This document shows positions 8,307 through 17,205 of a DNA stretch of 64,000 nucleotides, one piece after another (positions within the stretch are counted from its first letter, which is position 1; each line of letters opens with the position of its first letter). The notes under the pieces are model-generated. The model did not search any database. It saw nothing but the letters and a program-made list of their open reading frames with translations, and had not been told where the DNA came from. Made by a program: the position numbers and the translations under genes. This DNA comes from Aminipila sp963524205 (GTDB taxonomy: Bacteria; Bacillota; Clostridia; Peptostreptococcales; Anaerovoracaceae), in NCBI GenBank assembly GCA_963524205.1, contig CAURED010000010.1, positions 1 to 64,000 on the forward strand, given 5' to 3'.

Positions 8307-9206
8307 ATGAACAACACAAACAAATTTCAATACATTGTAAAAACTGAAGATGCTGGCACTCCATATAAAGAGCTGATACGAAACAATTTCACGTTTTCCA
8401 GCCGATTAATGAGTAAATTAAAGCAAAACAATTTAGTTTTTGTTAATGGAAAAAGTATAAAAATGTACCTTCCTTCCAACCCAGGAGATATTATAACAAT
8501 AGAATTACCTGAAGAAAAAAGTGACTTTATCCCTGAGCCTATTGATGTAAATCCAGTTTATGAAGACAGTGATCTACTTATCATAAACAAGCAGCCGGGC
8601 TATGTGGTACATCCTACTAAGGGACATCCTCTCCACACTATGGCTAACGGCATTATGAAATATATGATTGATACAAACCAGAATTTTAAGATCCGTTTTA
8701 TTAATCGATTAGATATGAACACTTCAGGGCTTCTTGTCGTTGCTAAAAATTCTCATAGTCAGGATGCATTCACAAAACAAATGAAGGAAAATAAGGTTGC
8801 AAAACGATATGTTGCAATTGTTAAAGGTATTATTGATGAAGATAGTGGTACAATTAATGCCCCTCTAGGTCGACCTGACCCTGAAAAAATCGAGCGCGGG
8901 GTTGTGGAAGGAGGCTATCCTTCTGTGACACATTATAAAGTCCTTGAAAGGTATGAAAAGGGATATACTCTTGTAGAACTGCTTCTTGAAACTGGACGTA
9001 CTCATCAGATAAGAGTGCATATGTCTCACATAGGTTACCCTGTTCTTGGAGATCATCTGTACGGTGGTGAAAATCCATGGCTTATAGAAAGGCAAGCGCT
9101 TCATGCAAGATTCTTATCTTTCTACCACCCCGTAACAGGTAAATTTATGGAAGTTGAAGCTCCTCTACCGGAGGATATGCTTGAAACCATTGAAAAACTA
9201 AAATAA
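8307..9206 (+). CDS. RluA-family pseudouridine synthase
   Basis: A 299-residue RluA/RluD-type enzyme. An N-terminal S4-like region precedes the catalytic motif NRLDMNTSG (catalytic D136); most relatives have HRLD, so the first histidine is replaced by asparagine. The later motifs GRTHQIRVHM and PVLGDHLYG are intact. It isomerises uridines in ribosomal or transfer RNA; the exact site cannot be read from sequence. The ATG at 8307 follows AGAGGTAAT. The open frame upstream overlaps nadK and is not used. A terminator follows. Confidence 0.9.
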   Translation: MNNTNKFQYIVKTEDAGTPYKELIRNNFTFSSRLMSKLKQNNLVFVNGKSIKMYLPSNPGDIITIELPEEKSDFIPEPIDVNPVYEDSDLLIINKQPGYVVHPTKGHPLHTMANGIMKYMIDTNQNFKIRFINRLDMNTSGLLVVAKNSHSQDAFTKQMKENKVAKRYVAIVKGIIDEDSGTINAPLGRPDPEKIERGVVEGGYPSVTHYKVLERYEKGYTLVELLLETGRTHQIRVHMSHIGYPVLGDHLYGGENPWLIERQALHARFLSFYHPVTGKFMEVEAPLPEDMLETIEKLK

Positions 9207-9211
9207 TAATT

Positions 9212-9255
9212 AAAATCCACTCTGCTAAATTATGTAAGGTGGATTTTTGTTTTTT
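9212..9255 (+). terminator. Terminator of pepF-nadK-rluA
   Basis: AAAATCCAC (9212-9220) pairs with GTGGATTTT (9239-9247) across an 18-base loop and is followed by a T-rich run to 9255. It lies 6 bases after the pseudouridine synthase stop. Confidence 0.85.
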
Positions 9256-9313
9256 TACAACTTGCTAGTGAATTTCTTTTAGTTTAAACTGGGCTATTTT
9301 TACTTTTAGAATT

Positions 9314-9410
9314 AAAAAACCTCCATAATTATATAGAATAGATTTAATCGGATTCTATTTTGTATACATATCCGATGTAGAAATCATCCTATACTTTCAT
9401 GAAGGTTTTT
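9314..9410. repeat. Nested inverted repeats in a convergent spacer
   Basis: The outer arms AAAAAACCT (from 9314) and AGGTTTTT (to 9410) are complementary. Inside lie ATCGGAT (about 9347-9353) with ATCCGAT (about 9369-9375), and AATAGA with TCTATT. Read on the minus strand the structure ends in a T run, so it may terminate the secreted-protein gene at 9464-10969. It is larger than a simple terminator and could include a small RNA. No open reading frame of note lies in 9256-9463. Confidence 0.5.
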
Positions 9411-9463
9411 ATGTTCTACCTCTTTATAATTTGTATTTATTTGTCAAATTTATAATGTAAATA

Positions 9464-10969
9464 CTAATTTATACTATAATTGGTACTCGTTGTTATTTGA
9501 ATTGTATCTGTAGCAGAATTATATGTAAGGCCAAAATTCAGCAATAATGCTAAATCTCTAAGCATTACATAGTTGTTACCATCTATATTATATGCAGTCA
9601 TGGTAGTAGACTGATTATCCAGTGTAACTGTCTGTATCGATATCATTATATCCTTGGACGCCTTTAAAGGTTTATTTTCCTGTCCATTAGCTGTGTAATA
9701 TCCACTTGATAAAAGAGATATTGCATTTGTAGTTTCATTATAACCGACAGAAAATTGTTTATTTGATCCAGATAGTATACTTGCTATATCTCTTAGTTTT
9801 ACAAAATTGCTTCCACTTATATTGTACGCATTTAGCTGTTTTGCCACTCCATTTACATTTAGATTTTGAATACTAACTAAAGATTCTAATTTTTTAGCAT
9901 GTTTGTAAATACTTACACTATAGGTTTTTATATCATAAGAATCACCAGTCAAATATACAGTTATGTTAAAAGTATTATATCCTTCATTTAAATTATAACT
10001 TTGACTCCATGTTGCACTATTTAGTTCAGAGTTATTTAGATAAATCTTGGTATTCGTACCTGCCATCATATAAAAGCTTACACTTTCAATATGATTTCCC
10101 ACATTTGCCGTATAGTTTTTCTTGCCTGAATTAAAGTTCGGACTTAAAGCAATTGTATTTCCACTACTGTCCTTTGCACTTAATGAAGAAATAACTGCTT
10201 CAGTTTTTACATCACTATCAGTATCATTGCTGTCATAATTTACCGTAAGTGTATATTTTTCAGTGTCCTCACAATTTTCAGCTATGACATTAATTTCAAA
10301 TTCATTTTTTCCTTTTTTAACCTTACAGTCTAAATAGTCTTCTTTTCCTACCATTTGTCCATTGATAAGTACATGAGCTCCTGAATCCTTTGCTTCTGCA
10401 TAAATTCTAACGGTATCATAATCATTATCTTTTACGGAAACCTTATATTCCTTTACACTCTTATCAAAATCTTTGTTTAAAGAAATCTTGGAATAAGAAT
10501 CCTTCCCATCTTGTGCTTTCACAGATAATGAATCTAATGCGTCTTCGTCGTCATCATCGTCATCACCACACATAAAGGTTACCGTATATGTATCAAGTTT
10601 CTTATCATCTCTATCTTTTACAACTATTTTTACTTCATCACCATCAGAGATGTTCTTCTTACGAGCATAATAATCATCATCTTCGTCAACTTCGTCCCCA
10701 TCACAGTACACTTTATATTTGCTGTTGTCCGGTTTCATATAAAGATATGCAGAATCTTCATCATCAGGTAAAAATACATAATAATCCGCAATCTCTGGAT
10801 CAAATTTAGGAAATAAGTTGTATAGTTCTTTTGAGCTTGTGCTCTTGCTCTTACTTACCGAAAGCTTGTCCAATGATTCATCAGCAGAGCTTGAACTCGA
10901 TGCAAATGAAATGCTGCTTGTAGCCATTAAAAGTGATATAACAAGTAAAATAGCAAAAAATTTTTTCAT
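9464..10969 (-). CDS. Secreted protein with cadherin-like beta-sandwich repeats and a C-terminal stalk domain
   Basis: About 500 residues from the ATG at 10969, where GGAGGG sits 6 bases upstream. A signal peptide (MKKFFAILLVISLLMATSSISFA) starts the protein. Two or three cadherin-like beta-sandwich repeats follow, marked by LDSLSVK, KEYKVSV and ISSLSAK...KKNYTANV. A very acidic DDDDDDED spacer separates the first two. The last 130 residues hold two copies of a copper-amine-oxidase-N-like stalk unit (NFVKLRDIASIL and NYVMLRDLALLL). This is an envelope or extracellular protein, probably adhesive or scaffold-like. No enzyme motif is visible. It appears monocistronic. Confidence 0.8.
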   Translation of the reverse strand: MKKFFAILLVISLLMATSSISFASSSSSADESLDKLSVSKSKSTSSKELYNLFPKFDPEIADYYVFLPDDEDSAYLYMKPDNSKYKVYCDGDEVDEDDDYYARKKNISDGDEVKIVVKDRDDKKLDTYTVTFMCGDDDDDDEDALDSLSVKAQDGKDSYSKISLNKDFDKSVKEYKVSVKDNDYDTVRIYAEAKDSGAHVLINGQMVGKEDYLDCKVKKGKNEFEINVIAENCEDTEKYTLTVNYDSNDTDSDVKTEAVISSLSAKDSSGNTIALSPNFNSGKKNYTANVGNHIESVSFYMMAGTNTKIYLNNSELNSATWSQSYNLNEGYNTFNITVYLTGDSYDIKTYSVSIYKHAKKLESLVSIQNLNVNGVAKQLNAYNISGSNFVKLRDIASILSGSNKQFSVGYNETTNAISLLSSGYYTANGQENKPLKASKDIMISIQTVTLDNQSTTMTAYNIDGNNYVMLRDLALLLNFGLTYNSATDTIQITTSTNYSIN

Positions 10970-11052
10970 AATGCCCTCCATTTAATTTATTTGCTATAAC
11001 AGAATTTTGTAATCTGTTACCCCTCTATTCTATTATGCACATTTGTGTAGCA

Positions 11053-11104
11053 TTTTTCTAGTCATAATTGAATATTTATATAAATTTTTCCAGTCATAAT
11101 TCGA
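11053..11104. repeat. Short direct repeat 3' of cca
   Basis: TTTTTCTAGTCATAATTGA at 11053-11071 recurs as TTTTTCCAGTCATAATTCGA at 11085-11104. The second copy overlaps the end of cca. No clear terminator hairpin is seen in this spacer. Confidence 0.5.
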
Positions 11105-12434
11105 TAATTATCTTTTTTGTTTCATTAATCAAAACATCCTTTTTATTTTCTAGTTGATTCTCCATGACTTGTTCTAATAGCCAGTTTAATATTTCTCCAA
11201 TTTTTTTCCCATCATGGATACCTATTTTGATTAAATCATTTCCATTTACAGCTAATTCTTTTAAAGTAAAACACTGCTTTTCTTCTAAAACCTGTTTCAT
11301 ACTGCTTTGTATACTTGCAAGTGTTTTTAGTTTTTTTTCTTTGAGATAATCAGACTGCCCCATGACATCTGCCTGTTTAACCAGCAATAACCTCTCAAAT
11401 TGTACTATCCCAATTTTGTTCAGCCATTTTTTAATAAACTTACTGCTTTCACTAATATCTGCATCATGGTATTTTACTAACTGGCATACATCACTTATGG
11501 TCTGATTATCAAATTTAAACTTCCTTAAGATTTTTTCTGTTATCTTTGCTCCAAATTCGCCGTGACTGTAAAAATGCCCAACGCCCTTACCATCACAAGT
11601 ATAGCTCTCTGGCTTTCCTATGTCATGTAAAAGTACTGCTAACCTTATAACTGGTTCACTTTTGGAATTCTCTACTGCAGCAATTGTATGCTCCCACACA
11701 TCATACTTATGATGTGGATTATTCTGCTTAAATCCAATCATGGGTTTAATTTCAGGTATCAGAACAGATAAAATATCACTATAATTTTTTAGAACTTCTT
11801 TTACTCCCTTTCCAGAAAGCATTTTACATAGTTCTACATTTATCCTCTCTACTGCAATATTCTCTATAAGATTTTTATTACGGTGTATACTTTCAGACGT
11901 TTCTTTTTCAATGCTAAATCCCAAAACCGAAGCAAACCGAAGAGCCCTGATTATTCTAAGAGCATCTTCTTTAAATCTTTCATCCGCTTTTCCTACGCAT
12001 CGAATAATACCATCTTTTAAGTCATTACAACCCTTATAATAATCTGCCAGGCCTTTGCCTGAATTATATGCCATAGCATTCATTGTAAAATCTCTTCTTG
12101 CTAAATCTTCTTGTAATGAATTTACGAATTGTACATTTTCTGGTCTCCTGTTATCTAAATACTCTCCATCAATTCGATAAGTAGTAACTTCATAAGACTG
12201 CCCGTTTAACCTTACAGTTACAGTACCATGTTTCACACCTGTTTCAATCACATGATAACCCTCAAAACAGTTTATAACCTGCTCAGGTCGCGCTGATGTA
12301 CAAATATCCCAATCATTAGGTTTACTGTCCATAAGGCTATCACGAATACATCCGCCTACAGCATATGCCTCAAAACCTCTCTCTTCTAGCCTGTTTATAA
12401 TTTTTTCCACATCAACTGGTATATTGATAATCAC
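11094..12434 (-). CDS. cca: CCA-adding tRNA nucleotidyltransferase with HD domain
   Basis: A 446-residue class II nucleotidyltransferase. GGCIRDSLMDSKPNDWDIC carries the Gly-Gly and the DxD-like metal-binding pair. RRDFTMNAMAYN and RFKEDALRIIRALRFA are the ribose and base recognition motifs. An HD phosphohydrolase domain follows (VLLHDIGKPE). It repairs or adds the tRNA 3' CCA end. The start is GTG, 4 bases after AGGAGGGATT. It is the last gene in a run with the OLD nuclease and recQ. Confidence 0.93.
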   Translation of the reverse strand: MIINIPVDVEKIINRLEERGFEAYAVGGCIRDSLMDSKPNDWDICTSARPEQVINCFEGYHVIETGVKHGTVTVRLNGQSYEVTTYRIDGEYLDNRRPENVQFVNSLQEDLARRDFTMNAMAYNSGKGLADYYKGCNDLKDGIIRCVGKADERFKEDALRIIRALRFASVLGFSIEKETSESIHRNKNLIENIAVERINVELCKMLSGKGVKEVLKNYSDILSVLIPEIKPMIGFKQNNPHHKYDVWEHTIAAVENSKSEPVIRLAVLLHDIGKPESYTCDGKGVGHFYSHGEFGAKITEKILRKFKFDNQTISDVCQLVKYHDADISESSKFIKKWLNKIGIVQFERLLLVKQADVMGQSDYLKEKKLKTLASIQSSMKQVLEEKQCFTLKELAVNGNDLIKIGIHDGKKIGEILNWLLEQVMENQLENKKDVLINETKKIIIEL

Positions 12435-12458
12435 AATCCCTCCTATAATAAATTCTAA

Positions 12459-14318
12459 TTAAATTTTTCTATTACTAAAATATATAAAACCATCAATAGA
12501 TTCCAAAATGTCCTGGAAATTTTTCTTTGGCGCAACTTCTATATATTTTTTTAAAATTTCATTTTCCTTATCGTCTTTATATCTTCCATAGAAAATATCA
12601 AACAAATTATGTCCTCTACCATAAATCCGTATAATTTCCATATTATCTTTTATATCTTGCTTGCTTTTAAGTACCACACCTGTTTTTTCATATAGATTTT
12701 TAAAGCTGGTCAATCTATATAGGTATTCCTCATACTTTTCAAACAAAATATCATAAAACTCTTCCTCACTTGATACAACCCCAATTTGAGCCATAACTAC
12801 AGGATCAAGAAAATAGTTTTCAAAAGAATAATAATTTAAAACCAGGACATTTCTTGGTAATACTTTAGGCAGATTTCCTATATCTTCTGCTTCCCGCAAT
12901 TTATAATAGTTACACAATTGTTGTTGAAGCTCTTTCTTATCTTTCCCATCGCCATCTCGTATCATTACAAATTGATCCTTTAAATATAATTGATTTATAT
13001 ATTTAAGATTAGCATAAGTTTTAATATTTGTGCAGCTGTTTGTAGTAATAATAGAAATTCTATGCAATTTCCCAGCTTCGTCATAAATTTCTGAGTAATA
13101 CTTATTTAACAGTAATGGCAATCGGTTTCTATCCTGTTTCCCCTCCACTATAAATACAAAACTTACATTCATTAAATCATTTGCACTATATCCTAAATCA
13201 TCTAATATCCTGCTGATATCATTTTGTTCACGTAAAACTGTATAGCCCTCTTTATCTAATTTGACCTGTTTTATTTGATGGGAATTAAAATTAAAAATCA
13301 TATTCGGTGAATGGGTAGAAAAAATCACTTGGTTCTTAAGTGATAATCTATATAAAATCTCACTTGCTACCTTTTGTAACTGCGGGTGCAAAAACATTTC
13401 CGGATCCTCAATTAATATAATACACGGTAGTTTTTCCTTGGTTTCCAAATAAGCCTCTAACAGTGAAAAAATATAAATGCTCTTCATGCCCTCACTCATA
13501 TTTTTTGTCCATTCTATTTCATCATTCTGCTTCTGATACATCATTACATTCATTCTAAATAATGCATCCACATCAAAATTAAACTGATAAATTAATGAAT
13601 GCGGCAATCCACTATTCTTATTAAAATGATAATTCAACCTTTCCATAAAATTATCCATGTCAAGATTCATCAGCTTATATTCCAAAAGTTTTGCTGTCTC
13701 AAATACACTAAGCTGACTTATTTTCTTTTTCTCTATAACTCCTATACATTGAAAACATTCATTACAATTTTTGGTCTCATCAAAAATGCACTTATTGGCT
13801 CTAAGTTCACTAAGTGCTGCCTCATGGCTTCGTGTCATCAAAATATCTGCCTGTATTTCTTCAAGATTTCTAGTGTGATCTATGTAGTATAGCTTTGGCA
13901 GTGCCTGTACTATATACTTATTATCCTTTTTAAAGCCATCATAATATCGAAAGCTGCCCTGCTTATTTGCAATAAAAGTAAAAGACAAAATACCATCTTT
14001 AAAAGAAGGAAGTTTACTTGTAAAGTCCGTAATCCAAAGTTCCCATCTTTTATATTTGCTTACTTTGCCCTGTTTGTGAAGTAAACGCAGATCTTCCTCC
14101 TCAATGGAAAGCCTTACATCAATTTCTATGTTATTCTCCTGCTCATTAAAATTGTGTATACAAATTTTATACATCTGGCATACAGCCAGAATAGCATCAA
14201 GAATCACTGTTTTACCCGTGCTGTTTTTTCCTATAAGAATACTGGCATTTTCCAGTTTTTCAATGTTTAGTTCCCGAACGGATTTAAAATTTCGAATAGC
14301 CATAGCCTCAAATTTCAT
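12459..14318 (-). CDS. OLD-family ATP-dependent nuclease (AAA ATPase plus TOPRIM)
   Basis: A 619-residue protein. The N-terminal SMC/RecF-like ATPase has Walker A GKNSTGKT (30-37), Walker B ILIEDPEMFLHP (301-312) and FSTHSPN (333-339). A C-terminal TOPRIM nuclease follows, with VEGKQDR (E392) and IRDGDGKD near 453-460. An insert at 177-191 has four cysteines (CIFDETKNCNECFQC), perhaps a zinc knuckle. OLD nucleases occur in phage exclusion and DNA repair, and GajA of Gabija is one. Here the upstream neighbour is recQ, 42 bases away, not a UvrD-type GajB. A repair role with RecQ or a defence role are both possible. Confidence 0.85.
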   Translation of the reverse strand: MKFEAMAIRNFKSVRELNIEKLENASILIGKNSTGKTVILDAILAVCQMYKICIHNFNEQENNIEIDVRLSIEEEDLRLLHKQGKVSKYKRWELWITDFTSKLPSFKDGILSFTFIANKQGSFRYYDGFKKDNKYIVQALPKLYYIDHTRNLEEIQADILMTRSHEAALSELRANKCIFDETKNCNECFQCIGVIEKKKISQLSVFETAKLLEYKLMNLDMDNFMERLNYHFNKNSGLPHSLIYQFNFDVDALFRMNVMMYQKQNDEIEWTKNMSEGMKSIYIFSLLEAYLETKEKLPCIILIEDPEMFLHPQLQKVASEILYRLSLKNQVIFSTHSPNMIFNFNSHQIKQVKLDKEGYTVLREQNDISRILDDLGYSANDLMNVSFVFIVEGKQDRNRLPLLLNKYYSEIYDEAGKLHRISIITTNSCTNIKTYANLKYINQLYLKDQFVMIRDGDGKDKKELQQQLCNYYKLREAEDIGNLPKVLPRNVLVLNYYSFENYFLDPVVMAQIGVVSSEEEFYDILFEKYEEYLYRLTSFKNLYEKTGVVLKSKQDIKDNMEIIRIYGRGHNLFDIFYGRYKDDKENEILKKYIEVAPKKNFQDILESIDGFIYFSNRKI

Positions 14319-14360
14319 AACCTAAGCCCCTTTAATCTATCTTATAAATGTAACTTTCTA

Positions 14361-16187
14361 TTATTTATGTTTGTATTCAACTATAAGTTCCAAGAACTTC
14401 TGTCCATAACGTCCAAACTTGACTTCTCCTACCCCTGAAACTTCCAGCATCTGTTCTTTTGTTTCAGGTAAGGTTCTTGCCATGTTTTTTAATGTTTTAT
14501 CTGCGAATATTATATACGGTGGTAAACTAATTTCCTTAGAGATTTCAAGCCTTAATCCTCTAAGAAGTTCAAACAATTCAAAATCATATTCTGCCTCTCC
14601 TGACTTTAATTTATTCTTTACCAGTTTTGTCTTTGACCTATCTGTTTGATCAGGTTCTTTTGCAATACTCATAATAACAGGCTTTATAAAATCCTGTTCA
14701 CTATTCAATTTAACAACCGGATATTCACTGTCTGATAAACAGAGTACATTTTCAAGCACCAAGTAGTTCATAACTTGCCTTATACGTGCAATAGAAACCT
14801 TCCCCAGTAATCCATAATAACTATTTTCATTCAGCTTGTACCGCCTTACAATGTCAATATTACTTCCATGCAACGCCTGCGCCATAGTATTCATTCCATA
14901 TGCTCTTCCACATTCTTGTATACACCCAACTATAGCCTCTGCAATTTCGGTTACATCTGCTTCTTCAAATTCAGTATCACAGTTGGAACAATTACCACAA
15001 AAATTGCCGCTACCCTCTCCAAAGTAATTTAATATATATTCACGAAGGCATTCATTTGTGGCACAATAAAAAGTCATCTTCTTCAGCCTCTGCCTGTCTT
15101 GCTGCTTTACAATCTCCATAGTTTCCTGATCCAGTTCACTATTCTCTCTGTTATTCTCAATAAAAAACTGATTGGTTATAACATCCTGCCCTCCATAAAG
15201 CAAAATACACTCAGCCGTCTCACCGTCTCTTCCTGCACGCCCTGCTTCTTGATAATAACTTTCAATATTTTTAGGCATATTATAGTGAATAACATATCTA
15301 ACATTAGACTTATCTATACCCATGCCAAAAGCATTTGTAGCTACAATAATAGGTTTCCTGTCATAAATAAAATCATCCTGATTCTGCTTCCGCTCTTGGT
15401 CAGATAATCCCGCATGATACCTTGTTACCGGCAATCCCACAGATTGCAGTTTATAGCACACCTCTTCAACGTTTTTCCTGGTAGCACAATAAATAACTCC
15501 ACTCTTTTCACAATTGTCTTCTACATATTTTTCAACAAATCCAAATTTATCTTTTGGCTTTTTTACTGCAAAATATAAATTGCTTCGATCAAATCCAGTA
15601 ACTAAAAGTGTAAAATTTTCTAACTTTAAAATACGTATAATATCTTCTCTGACAGTCTTGGTAGCAGTTGCTGTAAATGCACTTATCACAGGTTTCTCTG
15701 GTAATTTTTCAATAAAATTAAGTATTTTCAAATAGCTAGGTCTAAAGTCCTGTCCCCACTGGGATATGCAATGTGCTTCATCAATACATAACATAGACAC
15801 TTTTATATGTAATGCAAAATCTAAAAACTCTTCTGATTCAAGTCTTTCAGGAGCTACATATACTATTTTATAAGTGCCCTCTTTTGCTAACTGTAAGGCC
15901 TTCCTAAACTGTCCCTGAGTTAGTGAGCTATTCAAATACGCAGCCCTTATTCCCACTTGATTCAATGCCCCTACTTGATCTTTCATAAGGGAAATAAGCG
16001 GAGATATTACCAATGTAATACCCTCTAGCATTACTCCTGGAACTTGATAGCAAATAGATTTGCCCGCACCTGTAGGCATAACCCCTACTGCGTCTTTGCC
16101 CATTAAAATACTATCAATCAGTTCTTCCTGACCTTCTCTAAAACTACTATATCCAAAATATTTTTTTAATATTTCATGCTTTGTCAT
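14361..16187 (-). CDS. recQ: RecQ ATP-dependent DNA helicase
   Basis: A 608-residue superfamily 2 helicase. Walker A PTGAGKS is at 38-44, DEAH at 136-139 and the RecQ aromatic-rich loop ISQWGQDFRPSY follows. ATNAFGMGIDKSNVRYVIH and QEAGRAGRDG are motifs V and VI. The zinc cysteines are in CATNECLREY and CGNCSNC, followed by a winged-helix region and a C-terminal HRDC domain (LPETKEQMLEVSGVGEVKF). It unwinds DNA 3' to 5' in recombination repair. Length is normal. The ribosome site is weak. It probably shares a transcript with the OLD nuclease and cca. Confidence 0.94.
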   Translation of the reverse strand: MTKHEILKKYFGYSSFREGQEELIDSILMGKDAVGVMPTGAGKSICYQVPGVMLEGITLVISPLISLMKDQVGALNQVGIRAAYLNSSLTQGQFRKALQLAKEGTYKIVYVAPERLESEEFLDFALHIKVSMLCIDEAHCISQWGQDFRPSYLKILNFIEKLPEKPVISAFTATATKTVREDIIRILKLENFTLLVTGFDRSNLYFAVKKPKDKFGFVEKYVEDNCEKSGVIYCATRKNVEEVCYKLQSVGLPVTRYHAGLSDQERKQNQDDFIYDRKPIIVATNAFGMGIDKSNVRYVIHYNMPKNIESYYQEAGRAGRDGETAECILLYGGQDVITNQFFIENNRENSELDQETMEIVKQQDRQRLKKMTFYCATNECLREYILNYFGEGSGNFCGNCSNCDTEFEEADVTEIAEAIVGCIQECGRAYGMNTMAQALHGSNIDIVRRYKLNENSYYGLLGKVSIARIRQVMNYLVLENVLCLSDSEYPVVKLNSEQDFIKPVIMSIAKEPDQTDRSKTKLVKNKLKSGEAEYDFELFELLRGLRLEISKEISLPPYIIFADKTLKNMARTLPETKEQMLEVSGVGEVKFGRYGQKFLELIVEYKHK

Positions 16188-16242
16188 AACTATCTTAAAA
16201 TCCTATTCCTAATTTAAAACTTCAAATGCCAATACTGTGGAC

Positions 16243-16251
16243 ATTATACCA
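16243..16251 (-). promoter_or_regulatory. Extended -10 promoter of recQ
   Basis: The minus strand reads TGGTATAAT, an extended -10 element, about 55 bases before the recQ ATG. No clear -35 hexamer is present, as is usual for extended -10 promoters. Confidence 0.6.
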
Positions 16252-16329
16252 TAATTTTGCACACCATGCCGTTTTACCTTACGAATTTTTTCATTGCTAT
16301 TTTTCTTCAAATATATTATACTTCTATCA

Positions 16330-16341
16330 GAACATTTGTTC
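16330..16341. promoter_or_regulatory. LexA-like box (SOS operator)
   Basis: GAACATTTGTTC matches the Gram-positive LexA consensus GAAC-N4-GTTC. It lies upstream of a plus-strand -10 element (TATAAT, 16352-16357) for the ATPase starting at 16379. It is about 80 bases upstream of the recQ -10 on the other strand. The ATPase is therefore the more direct target. Confidence 0.7.
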
Positions 16342-16378
16342 TAATTGTGTATATAATTTACGATGAATAGGTGGCAAA

Positions 16379-17185
16379 ATGATCTATATAAACGGATTTA
16401 ATATTTCTAACAATAAAATACCCAACACGAATGCTTATCCCTACAATGTATTTGAACATAAAGACTGCGGATACCTTAATTTTGATTCTATTACCATTTT
16501 ATACGGGAACAATGCATCAGGTAAATCTACCCTTTTAAACGTAATGGCTAATAAATTACAAATGAAAGGTGCTGAGATTATAAGAGGCAAATTAATTTAT
16601 TTTAACCAATTTATAAATGAGTGTGATTTTACTTATGCAGACAATGAATTTGGTAGAAGTATTAAAATGCTTTCACCCCAGAGCAGATATATAAAAAGTG
16701 AAGACATCATGTATGAAGTAAAAAAAATACAACAGGATGCAGTTTTAAAGCAAGGTCATCTGTATCAGAAAACTTTAGAAGGTATGTCTGAAGAAAAACG
16801 AGAACAATATAAGAATTCATGGGAATGCGAAAAACGCCTTGATGAGATTCGTTTTTCTCTTGAGAAATACTCAAATGGAGAGGCAACATTACAGGTCTTA
16901 GAAGATAGTATCTATTCCGATTCCCTGTATTTATTAGATGAACCAGAAATGTCTCTTTCTCCTCAAAATCAGGTACTTTTAGCAGAAAAAATAAATGAGT
17001 GGTCAAAATATCTCTCTTGTCAATTTATTATTGCCACTCATTCACCATTTCTTCTTGGTACTTTAAATGCCAAGATTTACAATTTAGATACAAAAGATTT
17101 TAAAGTCTGCCATTGGAGCCAACTTGAAAATGTAAGGTTTTATTATGATTTCTTTCAAAAAAATACATCTCAATTTATTAAATAA
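16379..17185 (+). CDS. AAA/ABC-type ATPase, possibly SOS-controlled
   Basis: A 268-residue soluble ATPase. Walker A GNNASGKST is at 43-51, Walker B LYLLDEPEMSLSPQNQ near 180-195 and the histidine switch ATHSPF near 220. It resembles the stand-alone AAA ATPases related to RecF and ABC proteins. There is no TOPRIM, nuclease or membrane domain, so its effector is unknown. AGGTGG lies 4 bases before the ATG. A LexA-like box and -10 element sit immediately upstream, suggesting induction by DNA damage. It is divergent from recQ and monocistronic; the next gene converges on it. Confidence 0.8.
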   Translation: MIYINGFNISNNKIPNTNAYPYNVFEHKDCGYLNFDSITILYGNNASGKSTLLNVMANKLQMKGAEIIRGKLIYFNQFINECDFTYADNEFGRSIKMLSPQSRYIKSEDIMYEVKKIQQDAVLKQGHLYQKTLEGMSEEKREQYKNSWECEKRLDEIRFSLEKYSNGEATLQVLEDSIYSDSLYLLDEPEMSLSPQNQVLLAEKINEWSKYLSCQFIIATHSPFLLGTLNAKIYNLDTKDFKVCHWSQLENVRFYYDFFQKNTSQFIK

Positions 17186-17205
17186 AATCTTAGAAAATCG
17201 TATTC

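Noticed and set aside
12459..16187. Gabija defence system (OLD nuclease plus helicase)
   Set aside because: Gabija needs a UvrD-type GajB. The adjacent helicase is a complete RecQ with HRDC domain, so I only report the OLD-RecQ pairing.
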